Shown: positions 35,159 through 44,380, counted from the first letter of the stretch. The stretch is DNA of 64,000 nucleotides from Desulfitobacterium dichloroeliminans LMG P-21439 (GCF_000243135.2 NC_019903.1:2952001-3016000), one strand, 5' to 3'. Numbers and translations: made by a program. Notes: a model not told the origin generated them from the letters alone.

Positions 35159-36328
35159 CTATTTTTTTCCACCATGAATTAATCTACTTCCAAATAAATT
35201 TTTACGAACATCTGCCAGCAAATCCTCTTCAGATGGTTCTTCCTTACACCAGTAACATAGATTATCCTTACTGGTAATGGTTTCTGCCCCACACACTTTG
35301 CACTCCCCCACCTGAGCCTTAAATATGGGCTTTTCCTCGTAGGGTTCCGTATCGGGAAGCCGATCACGGAGGATGGACTTGGTGGGACAGGATAACATAC
35401 AGATGCGACAATCCAAACATCGTCCACTGACAAATGAATGGATGCATTGCTGATCTTCCACTGTAATCTTTAAGGCTTGAGTAGGACAGTAACGTCCACA
35501 CATTCCACAGTTCACACATTGTGTGCTCATTTGAATGGAAGGCCAATAAGCAGGACTTCCCCCACCCTGATTGTTCATAGAATAACTTTCTTCTAGACGC
35601 CTTTGCCAATTCGGCAAGATATTGATTCGTTCATTTTTCTTCGTCTCGACGGATTCTTGCGAAGCTTTTCTTTGCTTCTTAAGCTCACTCTCTTCTTTGC
35701 GCCCCATTAAGGACAAGAAAAGATCCCGACGGGAAGTGACTTTTAAACCTGAAGAAATTGCTTGAAGCTTTTTCTTTTTCTTAGCTTTTTCTGCTTTGTA
35801 GACTAGAGAAAAATCCGGGGTGTGACCAGAAGCGGTCAACCATTCCATGGCTGTCTCTACTGCTAGGTTCAGCCTGTCCAAACAGGACTTCATGGGGCAA
35901 TCCTGACATTCATCCAAGCGTAGCTCCACCCCTGTCATCAGGCCTAGATCATACCACATTCCCCTGGATAAACTGCTTAAGCAAGTAGGGACTTGGACTG
36001 CCCCCTTTTCCTTATCTTCTTTGCACAGATAAGGACTGGAATGATACCCGCAAAAGAACTGAGTCACTTCAGCATCCTGTTCCTCCACTGCAGCACGAAT
36101 GGTGGTTTCATCCCATTGGGTAGAGCTAAAAACCTCAGTTGGGCAATCAGCAAAGCAGAGCCCGCACCCGAAGCACTGATCCTGAATTAAATAGATCTGA
36201 TGATCTGATAAAATTAAAGCTTGTCCCGGACAATGGGAAACACAATGGTTACATTCCACACCATTGTGTTGCTGATTCAAACACCGATTTGTGTCAATTT
36301 GCACATATCTAGCTTTATTGAATAACAT
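35159..36328 (-). CDS. Polyferredoxin with central Cys-rich region and zinc ribbon
   Basis: A 389-residue cytoplasmic protein. Two [4Fe-4S] motifs lie at the N-terminus (CNHCVSHCP, CFGCGLCFADCP). A central region has further cysteines (FFCGYHSSPYLC, VPTC, CQDCPMKSC). A charged linker (residues 180-250) leads to two more clusters (CVNCGMCGRYCP, CLDCRICMLSCP) and a zinc-ribbon-like CKVCGAE...CYWCKEE end. It resembles NapF/NapG-like accessory ferredoxins but is larger. It lies between the TorD-like chaperone and the kinase. A role in cofactor loading or redox sensing is possible. Confidence 0.8.
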   Translation of the reverse strand: MLFNKARYVQIDTNRCLNQQHNGVECNHCVSHCPGQALILSDHQIYLIQDQCFGCGLCFADCPTEVFSSTQWDETTIRAAVEEQDAEVTQFFCGYHSSPYLCKEDKEKGAVQVPTCLSSLSRGMWYDLGLMTGVELRLDECQDCPMKSCLDRLNLAVETAMEWLTASGHTPDFSLVYKAEKAKKKKKLQAISSGLKVTSRRDLFLSLMGRKEESELKKQRKASQESVETKKNERINILPNWQRRLEESYSMNNQGGGSPAYWPSIQMSTQCVNCGMCGRYCPTQALKITVEDQQCIHSFVSGRCLDCRICMLSCPTKSILRDRLPDTEPYEEKPIFKAQVGECKVCGAETITSKDNLCYWCKEEPSEEDLLADVRKNLFGSRLIHGGKK

Positions 36329-36428
36329 GTGCTCCCACTCCTTTTAAGTATTGCTATCTTAAGCAGAACCCCACCGCATGAGATGCCCGCAAATTATGCT
36401 TGAATAGCACCCTCTTGTGAAATTCTCT

Positions 36429-37115
36429 TTACACTAGTATTGGGGCTAGGCCTATTTTCGCTAATAAGGCAATGGCCTGGTAAGATTGGCATTTTGCTTC
36501 GTTTTCAAGGCGTTCAAAAAAGCTCGGACACCACTTTTTTAAATGCAGCGTCTCAAATTGCTGGATTTGCTTTTCCATTTTCTCGATTTCTTCTAAGTTC
36601 TGTTCTTGCATGGCCTTACCCTTTTTTCCATGAAGATACAGCATAAACTCCAACTCGGTAGCTAAATGATCTGCCGGTTCTGCTGATTGGTTGACCAAAA
36701 TCACCCCGGCATCCTTGTAGCAGCGTTCAGCATCCAGGGCTGCAGGACTCATAAAAAGCATAGCCCCTTGCTTATCAGCAGGATCATGGAGATATAAGGT
36801 CTCATAAATATTTAATGCTGGCTTTTTGGGATCGTCAAAAAGTCGTGTATACTCTCGCCTCATCTTAATCAAAAAGGGCGTCGATTCCGATTTTGGCCCT
36901 ACTAACCGTCCGAATGCTTCCCCAACTCGTGCTCTATCCTCTTGGCTACAGGAAAGCTCCTCTAGGATATTGAGGCTGTCCTGCCGGTAGCTTCCATTAA
37001 GGAGAGCCTCCGCAAGCTCATGGGTGGGCAGTCGCAAGGAAAGGGATAATAGCTGATATAAGTCTGATATTGCAAAGGATTTCGCCACCTTATTTTCTAA
37101 AACGTTGTTGTTCAT
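36429..37115 (-). CDS. TorD/DmsD-like molybdoenzyme chaperone
   Basis: A 228-residue all-helical protein of the TorD family. The conserved loop with DHLATELEFMLYL is seen near residue 150, and an N-terminal SDLYQLLSLSLRLPTHELAEALL helix. Such chaperones bind the Tat signal of molybdoenzymes and guard cofactor insertion. It is the first gene of the locus reading to the molybdopterin subunit at 32853, which carries a Tat signal, so that protein is the likely client. Confidence 0.85.
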   Translation of the reverse strand: MNNNVLENKVAKSFAISDLYQLLSLSLRLPTHELAEALLNGSYRQDSLNILEELSCSQEDRARVGEAFGRLVGPKSESTPFLIKMRREYTRLFDDPKKPALNIYETLYLHDPADKQGAMLFMSPAALDAERCYKDAGVILVNQSAEPADHLATELEFMLYLHGKKGKAMQEQNLEEIEKMEKQIQQFETLHLKKWCPSFFERLENEAKCQSYQAIALLAKIGLAPILV

Positions 37116-37463
37116 AGGTTTTCTCCTTCATTAAATAGAATTATGTTATTATTTTACTAAGGAACCCTTTGATGCTTGCCATATCATTTGATATCGCTTC
37201 TTCTTATACAAGAATGAGCCTACATACCTTTGGCTAGTTTACTTCAGTTTAAACCAAACATTCAATTAAGTATGTCAGGATATTTGCCCATTCTCCTAAA
37301 AATCATCGACATTATTTGCGACAGAGTTGTGGTGAAATACACTACAACCATTGGTATAGCTTCTTTGCCCTACTTTTGCTGTCAACATTACCATAATCTT
37401 ACAGAAAAATCACCTGCAAAGAAAAAAGAGAACCACAAAATGGTTCTCAATTAGGGGCTCCAT
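37116..37463. other. Intergenic region before TorD-like gene
   Basis: A 348-nt region between merR and the TorD-like gene. Apart from the terminator at 37428-37448 it shows AT-rich sequence with no riboswitch. A plus-strand frame at 37230-37454 runs through the terminator and has no ribosome site, so it is not accepted. Confidence 0.5.
37428..37448 (-). terminator. Terminator after merR
   Basis: On the minus strand GAGAACCA-TTTTG-TGGTTCTC is followed by TTTTTTC, 16 nt after the merR stop. Confidence 0.9.
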
Positions 37464-37877
37464 CTACTTGGACCCCGTACAGCCGGAACAAGTCCTCAAC
37501 ATTTCACAAGAACTACATAGCTCACTCTTATCACTGGCAATCGGGCAGTAGCTCCCCTCGATCTTCCAACACGGCTTGGATTCATTAACGATTGTCGAGC
37601 TATTCTTCAATGCTCCACCTTTACAATTACGATTATACCAACAGGAATACATAGCCGTTATTTGGTTTACACCCGCGATGTTTAATCCCTTTTCATCCAT
37701 TAAAAATTTAATGAACTTCAGGCGTAACAAATCGTTGTTGGAATATTTCCTTTGATATTTCGCCCGATCCGGATGAATTAAGTTGTTTCTTTCCCAGACC
37801 CTTAGGGTTTCTGGATGTTCTCCAATTAACTCTGCCACCGTTCCAATGCTATAAAGTCCTTTTTCTTCGTCCAGCAT
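37464..37877 (-). CDS. MerR-family regulator with Cys-rich C-terminus
   Basis: A 137-residue regulator starting at ATG 37877, or one codon earlier at GTG. The MerR helix-turn-helix is seen in YSIGTVAELIGEHPETLRVWERNNLIHP with the wing RKYSNNDLLRLKFIKFL. The C-terminal third carries eight or so cysteines, including CSSCEMLRTCSGC, and may bind a metal or an FeS cluster. It lies between nrfA and the TorD-like gene on the same strand, so it may control either respiratory locus. Confidence 0.88.
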   Translation of the reverse strand: MLDEEKGLYSIGTVAELIGEHPETLRVWERNNLIHPDRAKYQRKYSNNDLLRLKFIKFLMDEKGLNIAGVNQITAMYSCWYNRNCKGGALKNSSTIVNESKPCWKIEGSYCPIASDKSELCSSCEMLRTCSGCTGSK

Positions 37878-38062
37878 CACTCACCACGCTTATCCATTTT
37901 TTCTCTAGAGATACTGTCTTAGCTATCTATTCCGGCTCACAAACTGATTTTATACCTTTTCCTCAATAATCTCAATATTACTATATAAGTTTCTTTTTAT
38001 ATAAAGTTTACCTAATCTAAACAGTGGTTTAGGACTTATTCAACGGATTTGGCACGGATATG

Positions 38063-38091
38063 AAAAAACAGAGGAAGACACCTCTGTTTTT
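38063..38091. terminator. Terminator after nrfA
   Basis: AAAAAACAGAGG and CCTCTGTTTTT form an 11-bp stem with T- and A-runs on both sides, about 60 nt after the nrfA stop (minus strand). Confidence 0.85.
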
Positions 38092-38150
38092 CAATAACTA
38101 TTGAGTTTTCCTTCAGATAACATTAACTTACGATTAGTAAAACTGGTCGA

Positions 38151-39485
38151 TTAACTTTTTTTCGACATTTGCTTGACCGTTTCGCTGTTGGTCTTGGGAG
38201 CGTTCACTTCAAATTGTGGGGTAGCCACTCCCGTTCTGGCTTCAGTCGCCTTATTGATTGCTTGGTAAGCATAATCTAAAGATTTACTTAAGCTATCAAA
38301 GGTCAGCTGAGGATTATGGAAGCCCATGGAGTTCTCTGCTCCAACCCAATCAACATAGAATTGAGCCTTGCGCTGGAGAGCACGCGCTTCTTCAAGAAGT
38401 GCTTTATTAGCTCCTTCAGCATCTGCCGCCGCGATGGCTTCGATTGCCTCGACATTCACATTCCCTACCGTAGCCATCGTATCCGCAACTTTATCTTGAG
38501 TATAGAATACCCGCTCTTTTAACCATTCTTCGCCTTCCCGATGGCAGGTCATACAGCTTTCATTCATTGTCTTAAGCGGACTGGTCCACCAGTGTGAAGA
38601 AATCTTTTCGCCACCATTCATGCTATAAGGCATATGACAATCTGCGCAAGATAAACCGGCCTCTGCATGGGTACTACCCGAAAATGTTTCAAATTCAGGG
38701 TGTTGCACCTTAATTTCAGGCGTTCCTGCTTTTGCATGCTTCCAATCCGAGAAACCTTTCTCTTCATAATAAGCGAGAATATCATCCGGAGTGGTGCCTT
38801 TATCCCATGGGAAAGTGACCACTTTCTTATCCCCAGCGAAATAATATTCCACATGGCATTGAGCGCAGGTCAACGTCCGTAGCTCTTGAGTCGTCAACTT
38901 ATCAGGATCTTTACCCAAACGAGTGAGTGTATCGCGTAAAGGGGGTTGGGTAATAACTAACTTCATGGTTTGGGGATCATGACAATTAGCACAGGTTATG
39001 CCTTCCGTAACTTTACTCTTGAGGTCATGGAAATTAGCGCCATAATAATCATCGCCCATCTCTTCCACTATACCCTCTATATTGGCTGATTTACAGGTCC
39101 AGCAGGAAGCGATACTTTTTTCATTAATACGTTTAATTTTCGATACATCTTCAAGGGTGTAGTTATGTCCCCTATCTTCATTATATTCGATAGCAAATCC
39201 ATAACCGGCAAATATTTCTTTTAAGAAGGGCCATTGGACCAACTTATCGAATTCCTCAGAACCGCCATATTTACTGCCTTCGTTGGACATTTCTGAAGTT
39301 TTCATGAATGTGTCATATTGCTTAGGATAATATTTGGCATATTCGTCTACGGATAGGGTTCCGGGTGCGATTTCCGCACGGTAAGAAACGGCCTGCTGGC
39401 TACCCGATGAGGCGCAGCCAACTGCAACTAAACTGACGGCTAAGATGACCATCAAGCTAAGGAGTATTATTCCACGTTTTCTCAC
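38151..39485 (-). CDS. nrfA: Cytochrome c nitrite reductase NrfA
   Basis: A 444-residue pentaheme enzyme reducing nitrite to ammonium. GTG (39485) is the start, with GGTAGGT upstream. The signal ends in a lipobox-like VAVGCASS, so the protein is probably a membrane-anchored lipoprotein. The catalytic heme site is CWTCK; the four others are CANCH, CAQCH, CADCH and CMTCH. The length fits Gram-positive NrfA. It receives electrons from NrfH, encoded 26 nt upstream. Confidence 0.97.
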   Translation of the reverse strand: MRKRGIILLSLMVILAVSLVAVGCASSGSQQAVSYRAEIAPGTLSVDEYAKYYPKQYDTFMKTSEMSNEGSKYGGSEEFDKLVQWPFLKEIFAGYGFAIEYNEDRGHNYTLEDVSKIKRINEKSIASCWTCKSANIEGIVEEMGDDYYGANFHDLKSKVTEGITCANCHDPQTMKLVITQPPLRDTLTRLGKDPDKLTTQELRTLTCAQCHVEYYFAGDKKVVTFPWDKGTTPDDILAYYEEKGFSDWKHAKAGTPEIKVQHPEFETFSGSTHAEAGLSCADCHMPYSMNGGEKISSHWWTSPLKTMNESCMTCHREGEEWLKERVFYTQDKVADTMATVGNVNVEAIEAIAAADAEGANKALLEEARALQRKAQFYVDWVGAENSMGFHNPQLTFDSLSKSLDYAYQAINKATEARTGVATPQFEVNAPKTNSETVKQMSKKS

Positions 39486-39510
39486 AATCTTTACCTACCT
39501 TTCCTTTCCC

Positions 39511-39999
39511 TTAACGATAATTACTATGTGGAGTATAGCGGTGACAATCAAAACATTGTCGACTAGGATCCATGCTTATATTTCTTACCACATCTTGATG
39601 ACATTTTAAGCAGTTATTCTGAACCATTTCGTTGTTTTTCTCGTTCATTCGAATGCTGTCAGGAACATCACTAAAGGTATTGTGATAAAGATGTTGAACT
39701 CCTGAGGTAATTTTGGTATACGTCTTTGTCGCATAGTTGGTTTGATCGGTATGACAATCGTTACAACCGACTATTTCCCTGTGTGATGAATGGCTCCACG
39801 TTCCATAAACAGGCTCCATAACATGACAAGAGACACAATAACTAGGATCCTTTGTAAGCGCGTGTACTCCTTGAACACCTATAACTGCTGTGAGACACAA
39901 TACTGCCAAAAGACCAATAACTAATGTTTTCCTAGATGTTTTTTTGGGTTTGCCACCTTGAGTATCGGTTTTTTCATGTTCCGCCCCGCTATATTTCAT
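39511..39999 (-). CDS. nrfH: Cytochrome c nitrite reductase small subunit NrfH
   Basis: A 162-residue tetraheme NapC/NirT-type quinol dehydrogenase. ATG at 39999 is chosen because of the G-rich site AAAGGGGGGG 6 nt upstream; the longer reading covers that site. A single N-terminal membrane helix (TLVIGLLAVLCLTAVIGVQGV) is followed by four CxxCH motifs: CVSCH, CNDCH, CLKCH and CFDCH. It passes electrons from menaquinol to NrfA. Confidence 0.96.
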   Translation of the reverse strand: MKYSGAEHEKTDTQGGKPKKTSRKTLVIGLLAVLCLTAVIGVQGVHALTKDPSYCVSCHVMEPVYGTWSHSSHREIVGCNDCHTDQTNYATKTYTKITSGVQHLYHNTFSDVPDSIRMNEKNNEMVQNNCLKCHQDVVRNISMDPSRQCFDCHRYTPHSNYR

Positions 40000-40213
40000 G
40001 ATTCCCCCCCTTTCTTTCATGATTTAGCTTGAGACCCTTTTCTCCCTCCTTACCCATCCATATTAAATTATAGAAAAAAAAGGCTCTTAAGCCCATTATC
40101 AAAATCATGCTAAATAATTAACAAATCCTTAAGGAAGCTGTTGGCCTTGTGTAGCAATACAAACTTAGCCTAAAGAATGACTTACTACACAGATCAGAAG
40201 AAATAACAAAGGA

Positions 40214-40381
40214 ATGGTAAAGGTATCTGTCAAATTTGGCACTGGTGCAAAATTTGACAGGCCTACCTATGAAGGACAAGCCGTTGCCTTGATGCAAGGA
40301 AACCCTCCTCCTGTAAAATATATACAGGAATCAGGAATGTGTGATCCGAAGGAACCTCAACGTCAACGCCCTTCGGAATAG
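40214..40381 (+). CDS. 55-residue small protein containing a large palindrome
   Basis: A small ORF that begins MVKVSVKFGTGAKFDRP and ends QRQRPSE. AAAGG is immediately before ATG, so spacing is poor. The codons for SVKFGTGAKFD lie in a 34-nt near-perfect palindrome at 40227-40260. The protein is mixed polar/hydrophobic, with PPPVKYIQESG near its middle. No family is recognised. It converges on the diguanylate cyclase gene, with 4 nt between their stop codons. Translation is plausible but not proven. Confidence 0.5.
   Translation: MVKVSVKFGTGAKFDRPTYEGQAVALMQGNPPPVKYIQESGMCDPKEPQRQRPSE
40227..40260. repeat. 34-nt near-perfect palindrome
   Basis: CTGTCAAATTT and AAATTTGACAG are perfect 11-nt arms, with GCAC-TG-GTGC nested inside. 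Only one G/A pair breaks the symmetry. It lies within the 55-residue ORF. Confidence 0.85.
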
Positions 40382-40385
40382 CGGC

Positions 40386-41657
40386 TTAAATATGCTTTAA
40401 ATTCATTTTTTGTTTATACATTAAATTTTCAGCATTGTTAAATACTTCTGCTATACTCTTATCGGTATTCTCTTTTGTATCCGAACCCAAAGAAATACTA
40501 ACAGGAACATCGCTTACAAATTGCTTGGAGGAACATTCTCCTATGCGCTTAACTATTTTCTCAGCCTTCTCTTGGGAAGTCTGGGGTAGCAAAATGACAA
40601 ATTCATCACCACCAAAACGTACAATGATATCATCACCGCGACACGATTCTTTCAAGGCAATCGCAGATTTTTGTAGAATTTCATCTCCTTTAGCATGACC
40701 CAATGTATCATTAATCATCTTTAAATTATTGACATCTCCTATAATAATTGATATAGGCAAATTATTTACGTTATCCAACCTTTTGATTGCCTCTTCATAG
40801 AACCTACGGTTATAAAGACCCGTTAATTCATCGTGATAACATAAATGCTTTATATACTCTTCTCTTTCTGTCCTGCCAGTGATATCTTCTTCCAACATAA
40901 TGTTAAATATTTTCAGTTCCTGAGTAGCCATCTCAAGCTTGTGTCTAAGATTCGCCACTTCCCCTTCTAATTTACGATTTGCTTCAGTTAATCGCTGATT
41001 ATCATTGTTGTATACATAATCATAATCATCCTGAGTCTCACTTTGCCCTCTGTCTTCGTATTCAAAAATTAACATATTAGAAGTCTGGTTCATATATCCT
41101 ATATTAACCTCACCATAGGTATAACAACCTACTGTAAAAATACTCTTGAATATTTCACCATATTCTTCAACTATATCCTTCTGCTTCTGATCCAGTTCCA
41201 ACCTACGATATAAACAATCAAAACTTAAGATGCCGGTAAGTCTTTTACCTAAAGCCTGCTTTTTTTCCTCTATGGCTTTTTGGGTTTCTTGTACAATATC
41301 TCCTGATTTAAGTAATCTAACTTTCATATTCTCCAGAATATTGCTGCTAAATTTTATCTCATTACAGTTACTCAGTTGACTTTGAATATCTAAGATAACT
41401 TCACCTTCAGTATCCCCTTTTGAAAAGGCTAGCTTAAAATTGCAGCCATCCTTATTAAGTTCTTTACAATTCCACTGATTCCTTATATTAATTAATTTTT
41501 CAAGAATTTCAGGTTCGTCACTACAATTATTGTCATATTTATCAGAATAAATTCCTTTTAAGATTAATTCAGCTTTTGTCATTTCTGCTATAGCTGAGTT
41601 GCCTTTTGCCCTATCTTCAATAATCTTATCTATTAATTCTCCTATCTTACCTGGCAT
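40386..41657 (-). CDS. Diguanylate cyclase (GGDEF)
   Basis: A 423-residue protein starting MPGKIGELIDKIIED; AAAGGAGC lies 8 nt upstream. The first 210 residues have no recognised sensor domain. A coiled coil (NRKLEGEVANLRHKLEMATQEL) links to a GGDEF domain with LCYHDELTGLYNRRFYEEAI, DVNNLKMINDTLGHAKGDEIL and the intact active site RFGGDEFVILLP. It makes cyclic di-GMP. No inhibitory RxxD site is obvious. No membrane segment is seen, so the input is likely cytoplasmic. Confidence 0.93.
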   Translation of the reverse strand: MPGKIGELIDKIIEDRAKGNSAIAEMTKAELILKGIYSDKYDNNCSDEPEILEKLINIRNQWNCKELNKDGCNFKLAFSKGDTEGEVILDIQSQLSNCNEIKFSSNILENMKVRLLKSGDIVQETQKAIEEKKQALGKRLTGILSFDCLYRRLELDQKQKDIVEEYGEIFKSIFTVGCYTYGEVNIGYMNQTSNMLIFEYEDRGQSETQDDYDYVYNNDNQRLTEANRKLEGEVANLRHKLEMATQELKIFNIMLEEDITGRTEREEYIKHLCYHDELTGLYNRRFYEEAIKRLDNVNNLPISIIIGDVNNLKMINDTLGHAKGDEILQKSAIALKESCRGDDIIVRFGGDEFVILLPQTSQEKAEKIVKRIGECSSKQFVSDVPVSISLGSDTKENTDKSIAEVFNNAENLMYKQKMNLKHI

Positions 41658-41780
41658 AAGAATTAGCTCCTTTCTCACTATCTATATTAATCAATACTTA
41701 TTTCTTACCAAAGCAAAACAATTCCTCAAAAAATTTCAATCTAATAAATGCACTACCGGTCGCTTCAAAGCTATTGCTGA

Positions 41781-41956
41781 TTACGATGGTTGCCAGGTGC
41801 CGTCTGTCGGCGCATTATTAGCTGCTACCCTTAGATCTTCCCATGTTTTTAACAGCGAGAATGAGGATCCGCAGCCAGTGCCTGAACCGGAAGCAGTGCA
41901 AGCAGCATGCACACAACCAGTAGCATACTGAGTGTCTTTTTCATGTGCATTTTCAT
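41781..41956 (-). pseudogene. Remnant of a secreted adhesin-like gene
   Basis: From ATG 41956 (or 41950/41944, after AGAAGGG) the frame reads a clean signal peptide, MKKTLSMLLVVCMLLALLPVQALAA, then stops at 41849. One frame over, from about 41860, the reading continues TWEDLRVAANNAPTDGT before a stop at 41781. That motif is typical of repeats in large clostridial cell-surface proteins. The frames join if one base change is assumed, so this is a broken and truncated gene. Confidence 0.6.
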
Positions 41957-41978
41957 TTCCCTTCTGTGATGTTCTTCT

Positions 41979-42203
41979 TCATTTCATGACCTTTTTGGGC
42001 CAGTAGCAGATGCCTACCTCCAGCGCCCTGGGTTTATCCAAATGAAAGTCCGCATAACGGCAGTACCAGCATTGGCACAGACCAGCTGCTGCGCCTTCCC
42101 TAGGTTCAAAGGCTGAGCAGCTTTGTTTGGGCCAGACGTTTCCTTCTGCGTTGGGTGCAGTCAGGGGCGCGTCTTTATCCCGTCTGTTTTTTGGCTCTAC
42201 CAT
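41979..42203 (-). CDS. 74-residue Cys-rich protein near an AgrC-like kinase
   Basis: A small protein with cysteines at 29, 43, 45, 48 and 66. The C-terminal half reads GLCQCWYCRYADFHL and ALEVGICYWPKK. There is no signal peptide. The pattern may bind a metal, or it may be a precursor peptide. GAAAGG lies about 13 nt before the ATG, which is long. It follows the kinase gene on the same strand, but a terminator lies between them. Similar peptides are found beside such kinases in other Clostridia, as far as I recall. Confidence 0.55.
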   Translation of the reverse strand: MVEPKNRRDKDAPLTAPNAEGNVWPKQSCSAFEPREGAAAGLCQCWYCRYADFHLDKPRALEVGICYWPKKVMK

Positions 42204-42262
42204 AACCGTTCACGACCTTTCTAGCTCTAAGCTTTACAGTGAAAACGTACCATATGAAAACA

Positions 42263-42297
42263 AAAAACGAGCCTCTTTTCTCAAAGGACTCGTTTTT
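42263..42297. terminator. Terminator downstream of AgrC-like kinase
   Basis: AAAAACGAG and CTCGTTTTT form a 9-bp stem with T/A runs on both strands. It lies between the kinase stop (42363) and the 74-residue ORF. Confidence 0.85.
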
Positions 42298-42362
42298 ATG
42301 CTTAAAAAGCGCTAAAAAACCGCATTATTTATTAAAATTGGACAAATACAAAGACCGCTGTG

Positions 42363-43646
42363 TTATACCAGCATACGGACCCGGAAAATATCGTCGGCAA
42401 TCTGATACAGGATCTCCCCATCATATTTCTCAACAAAGGCAAGCACGCTTTTGGTACCTGCGCCGTGACCGTTCTTTGTAGCGATCGGGTGTCCCTTTTC
42501 GTCAAGAACGGCCACGGCGCAGGGGTTGCTGATCTCCAGGGCGAGCCTGCCTACCTGGCGGCAGATGAACCGGATCGTCCTCTCTCTGTCTTTTTCCACG
42601 CCTTCACAGGCTTGAATGGCATTTTCTATCAGATTGGAAATCACCATGGCCAACTCCAGCGAATCCACCGGCAGGGCGTTGGGGATATCCAGACTCATCT
42701 CAGTGGTGATGTTTTTGTCCTCCGCTAGCCCTGCATAATAGCACACAGCAGCATTTACCGCCGTATTTTCGCAGTAACTTATCACTTTGGCTGATGCCTT
42801 ACTGGACTGCTGCTTGAGAAAGGCAATGGCGTCCTCGGTTTTATGCTGCTCCAACAGCTCCAGTAGGGTGTTGTTGAAATGGCGGCGGTCATGGTCGGCA
42901 ATACAGCTTTGCTGACGGGACGCATCCAACAGATTGATCCGATCTTCCATAGCGGAAGCCGACACGTGTAACAGCTCCTGACTGTTTTGCATCCTCAGGT
43001 TTTCCTCCCGCAGAGCATACTCGCGAGAAAGGGTTTTAAGGGAAAAGCCGATAGATACATAGACCGCCACTGTAACGAGAACAAGAAGATGGATTGGCAC
43101 CGCCTGTTCGGTGAGAGTACGGACGACATCCTCTCCACTGACAAAATAAAAGGATAGGGCAGCTGTAAGAGCTACCGCCACGTAAAAAAACACGTTCCAA
43201 GACTCCACTATTTGCCGATACAAGGGGCGGACATACCCGTGTAGCAGGAGTAAAATCCCGGCATACAGCACCAGCCGCACCAGTGTATTGGCATACATGG
43301 GATAGGGCATCAACCGAGAAAGAGAGAAACTAAGCACTATAACGCACATACTTAGGTTCCACACGGTGAGGACGCTAAACAACCACTGCATAAAGCTGTC
43401 CCGGAACAAGGGACGTGCACCAAAGCAAATGACCAGCCATAAAATAAAGTCTAGCTTGGCCAGCAATGTGAGGTTCCCGGTAAGGTAACCGAATCCGTTC
43501 ACTAGCAAATTGACGATCAAAATGCCTGCCATCCCAAGACCTGTTACTTTTTTACTATACTTTGCCTGAAGCAGCGTGAGCATCAACAAGATGTTCATGA
43601 TGTCAGTTACCGTACCGCGTAAAAAATCGGGAAGCAAAGCGCTCAT
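42363..43646 (-). CDS. AgrC-type sensor histidine kinase (GHKL)
   Basis: A 427-residue kinase with about six N-terminal membrane helices (residues 5-205), as in peptide-sensing AgrC. The dimerisation site carries the phospho-His in IADHDRRHFNNTLLELL. The GHKL ATPase has VISNLIENAIQAC (N box), and GHGAGTKSVLAFVEKYDG near the C-terminus. Its start overlaps the response regulator stop by 4 nt (ATGA). No AgrB/AgrD-type genes are seen nearby, so its signal is unknown. Confidence 0.88.
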   Translation of the reverse strand: MSALLPDFLRGTVTDIMNILLMLTLLQAKYSKKVTGLGMAGILIVNLLVNGFGYLTGNLTLLAKLDFILWLVICFGARPLFRDSFMQWLFSVLTVWNLSMCVIVLSFSLSRLMPYPMYANTLVRLVLYAGILLLLHGYVRPLYRQIVESWNVFFYVAVALTAALSFYFVSGEDVVRTLTEQAVPIHLLVLVTVAVYVSIGFSLKTLSREYALREENLRMQNSQELLHVSASAMEDRINLLDASRQQSCIADHDRRHFNNTLLELLEQHKTEDAIAFLKQQSSKASAKVISYCENTAVNAAVCYYAGLAEDKNITTEMSLDIPNALPVDSLELAMVISNLIENAIQACEGVEKDRERTIRFICRQVGRLALEISNPCAVAVLDEKGHPIATKNGHGAGTKSVLAFVEKYDGEILYQIADDIFRVRMLV

Positions 43647-44380
43647 TTACACCCCTCCCTGGCGAGCAGGTAGTCCATATAGATGTCTCTCACCGCTGGG
43701 TATTGCTTGGCAGGAATCGGGATTACCGTTCCGCCTCGCATCACGAATCCATCCTTTGAAAACCCTTCTACCCGGCTCATGTTCAACACAAACGAACTAT
43801 GGGGCTGAAGAAAGCGCCCATCAGAAAGGAGCGGACGAACATGCTCGGAAAAGCTTTCCGAGATGGTGCGGGTGGTTAGCCTCTCTCCACCCATCAGCGT
43901 ATAGAGAACGGTATGCTTCACGTATTCGCAGAAAATAATGGACGACAACTTCACCACGCGAAGGCCGTCCTTGGTTTTGATGGTAATGATGTTTTCCTCA
44001 GCGGTATTCACCTTGGAAATGGCGAGATCCAGAGTTTGAAATAGCCGCTCTTTATCTATAGGCTTTAGAAGGTAATTAATAGGATTTGAAGAAAATGATT
44101 CAAACGCAAAGGATGGCTCGGTGGTAGCATAGATAATTTGCCCTTCCCGATCTAGTCGGCGAATCTCCTTGCCCAGCTCAATCCCATTAATCATCGGCAT
44201 CACAATATCCAGGATATAAATATGGAACCGCTCCGTTTCGCAAGCCGTCAGCAATCCATCAGGATGATCAAACTGGCGAACCTCGGCATCAAGAGCGTTA
44301 ATTTCTATGAAATCCTTTATATATTCGACGATGATTGCGAGTTGATCAAGCAGGTCATCACAAACTGCTATGCGAAGCAT
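43643..44380 (-). CDS. LytTR-family response regulator (AgrA-like)
   Basis: A 245-residue regulator. The receiver has VCDDLLDQL (acidic pair) and the phosphoacceptor in IYILDIVMPMINGIEL, and LLKPIDKERLF contains the conserved Lys. The C-terminal LytTR DNA-binding domain starts around residue 135 (IITIKTKDGLRVVKLSSIIF) and continues with LSDGRFLQPHSSFVLNMSRV. It pairs with the overlapping kinase gene. Confidence 0.93.
   Translation of the reverse strand: MLRIAVCDDLLDQLAIIVEYIKDFIEINALDAEVRQFDHPDGLLTACETERFHIYILDIVMPMINGIELGKEIRRLDREGQIIYATTEPSFAFESFSSNPINYLLKPIDKERLFQTLDLAISKVNTAEENIITIKTKDGLRVVKLSSIIFCEYVKHTVLYTLMGGERLTTRTISESFSEHVRPLLSDGRFLQPHSSFVLNMSRVEGFSKDGFVMRGGTVIPIPAKQYPAVRDIYMDYLLAREGCK

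Noticed and set aside
37230-37454. 74-codon plus-strand frame
   Set aside because: It has no ribosome site, runs through the merR terminator and shows no family resemblance.
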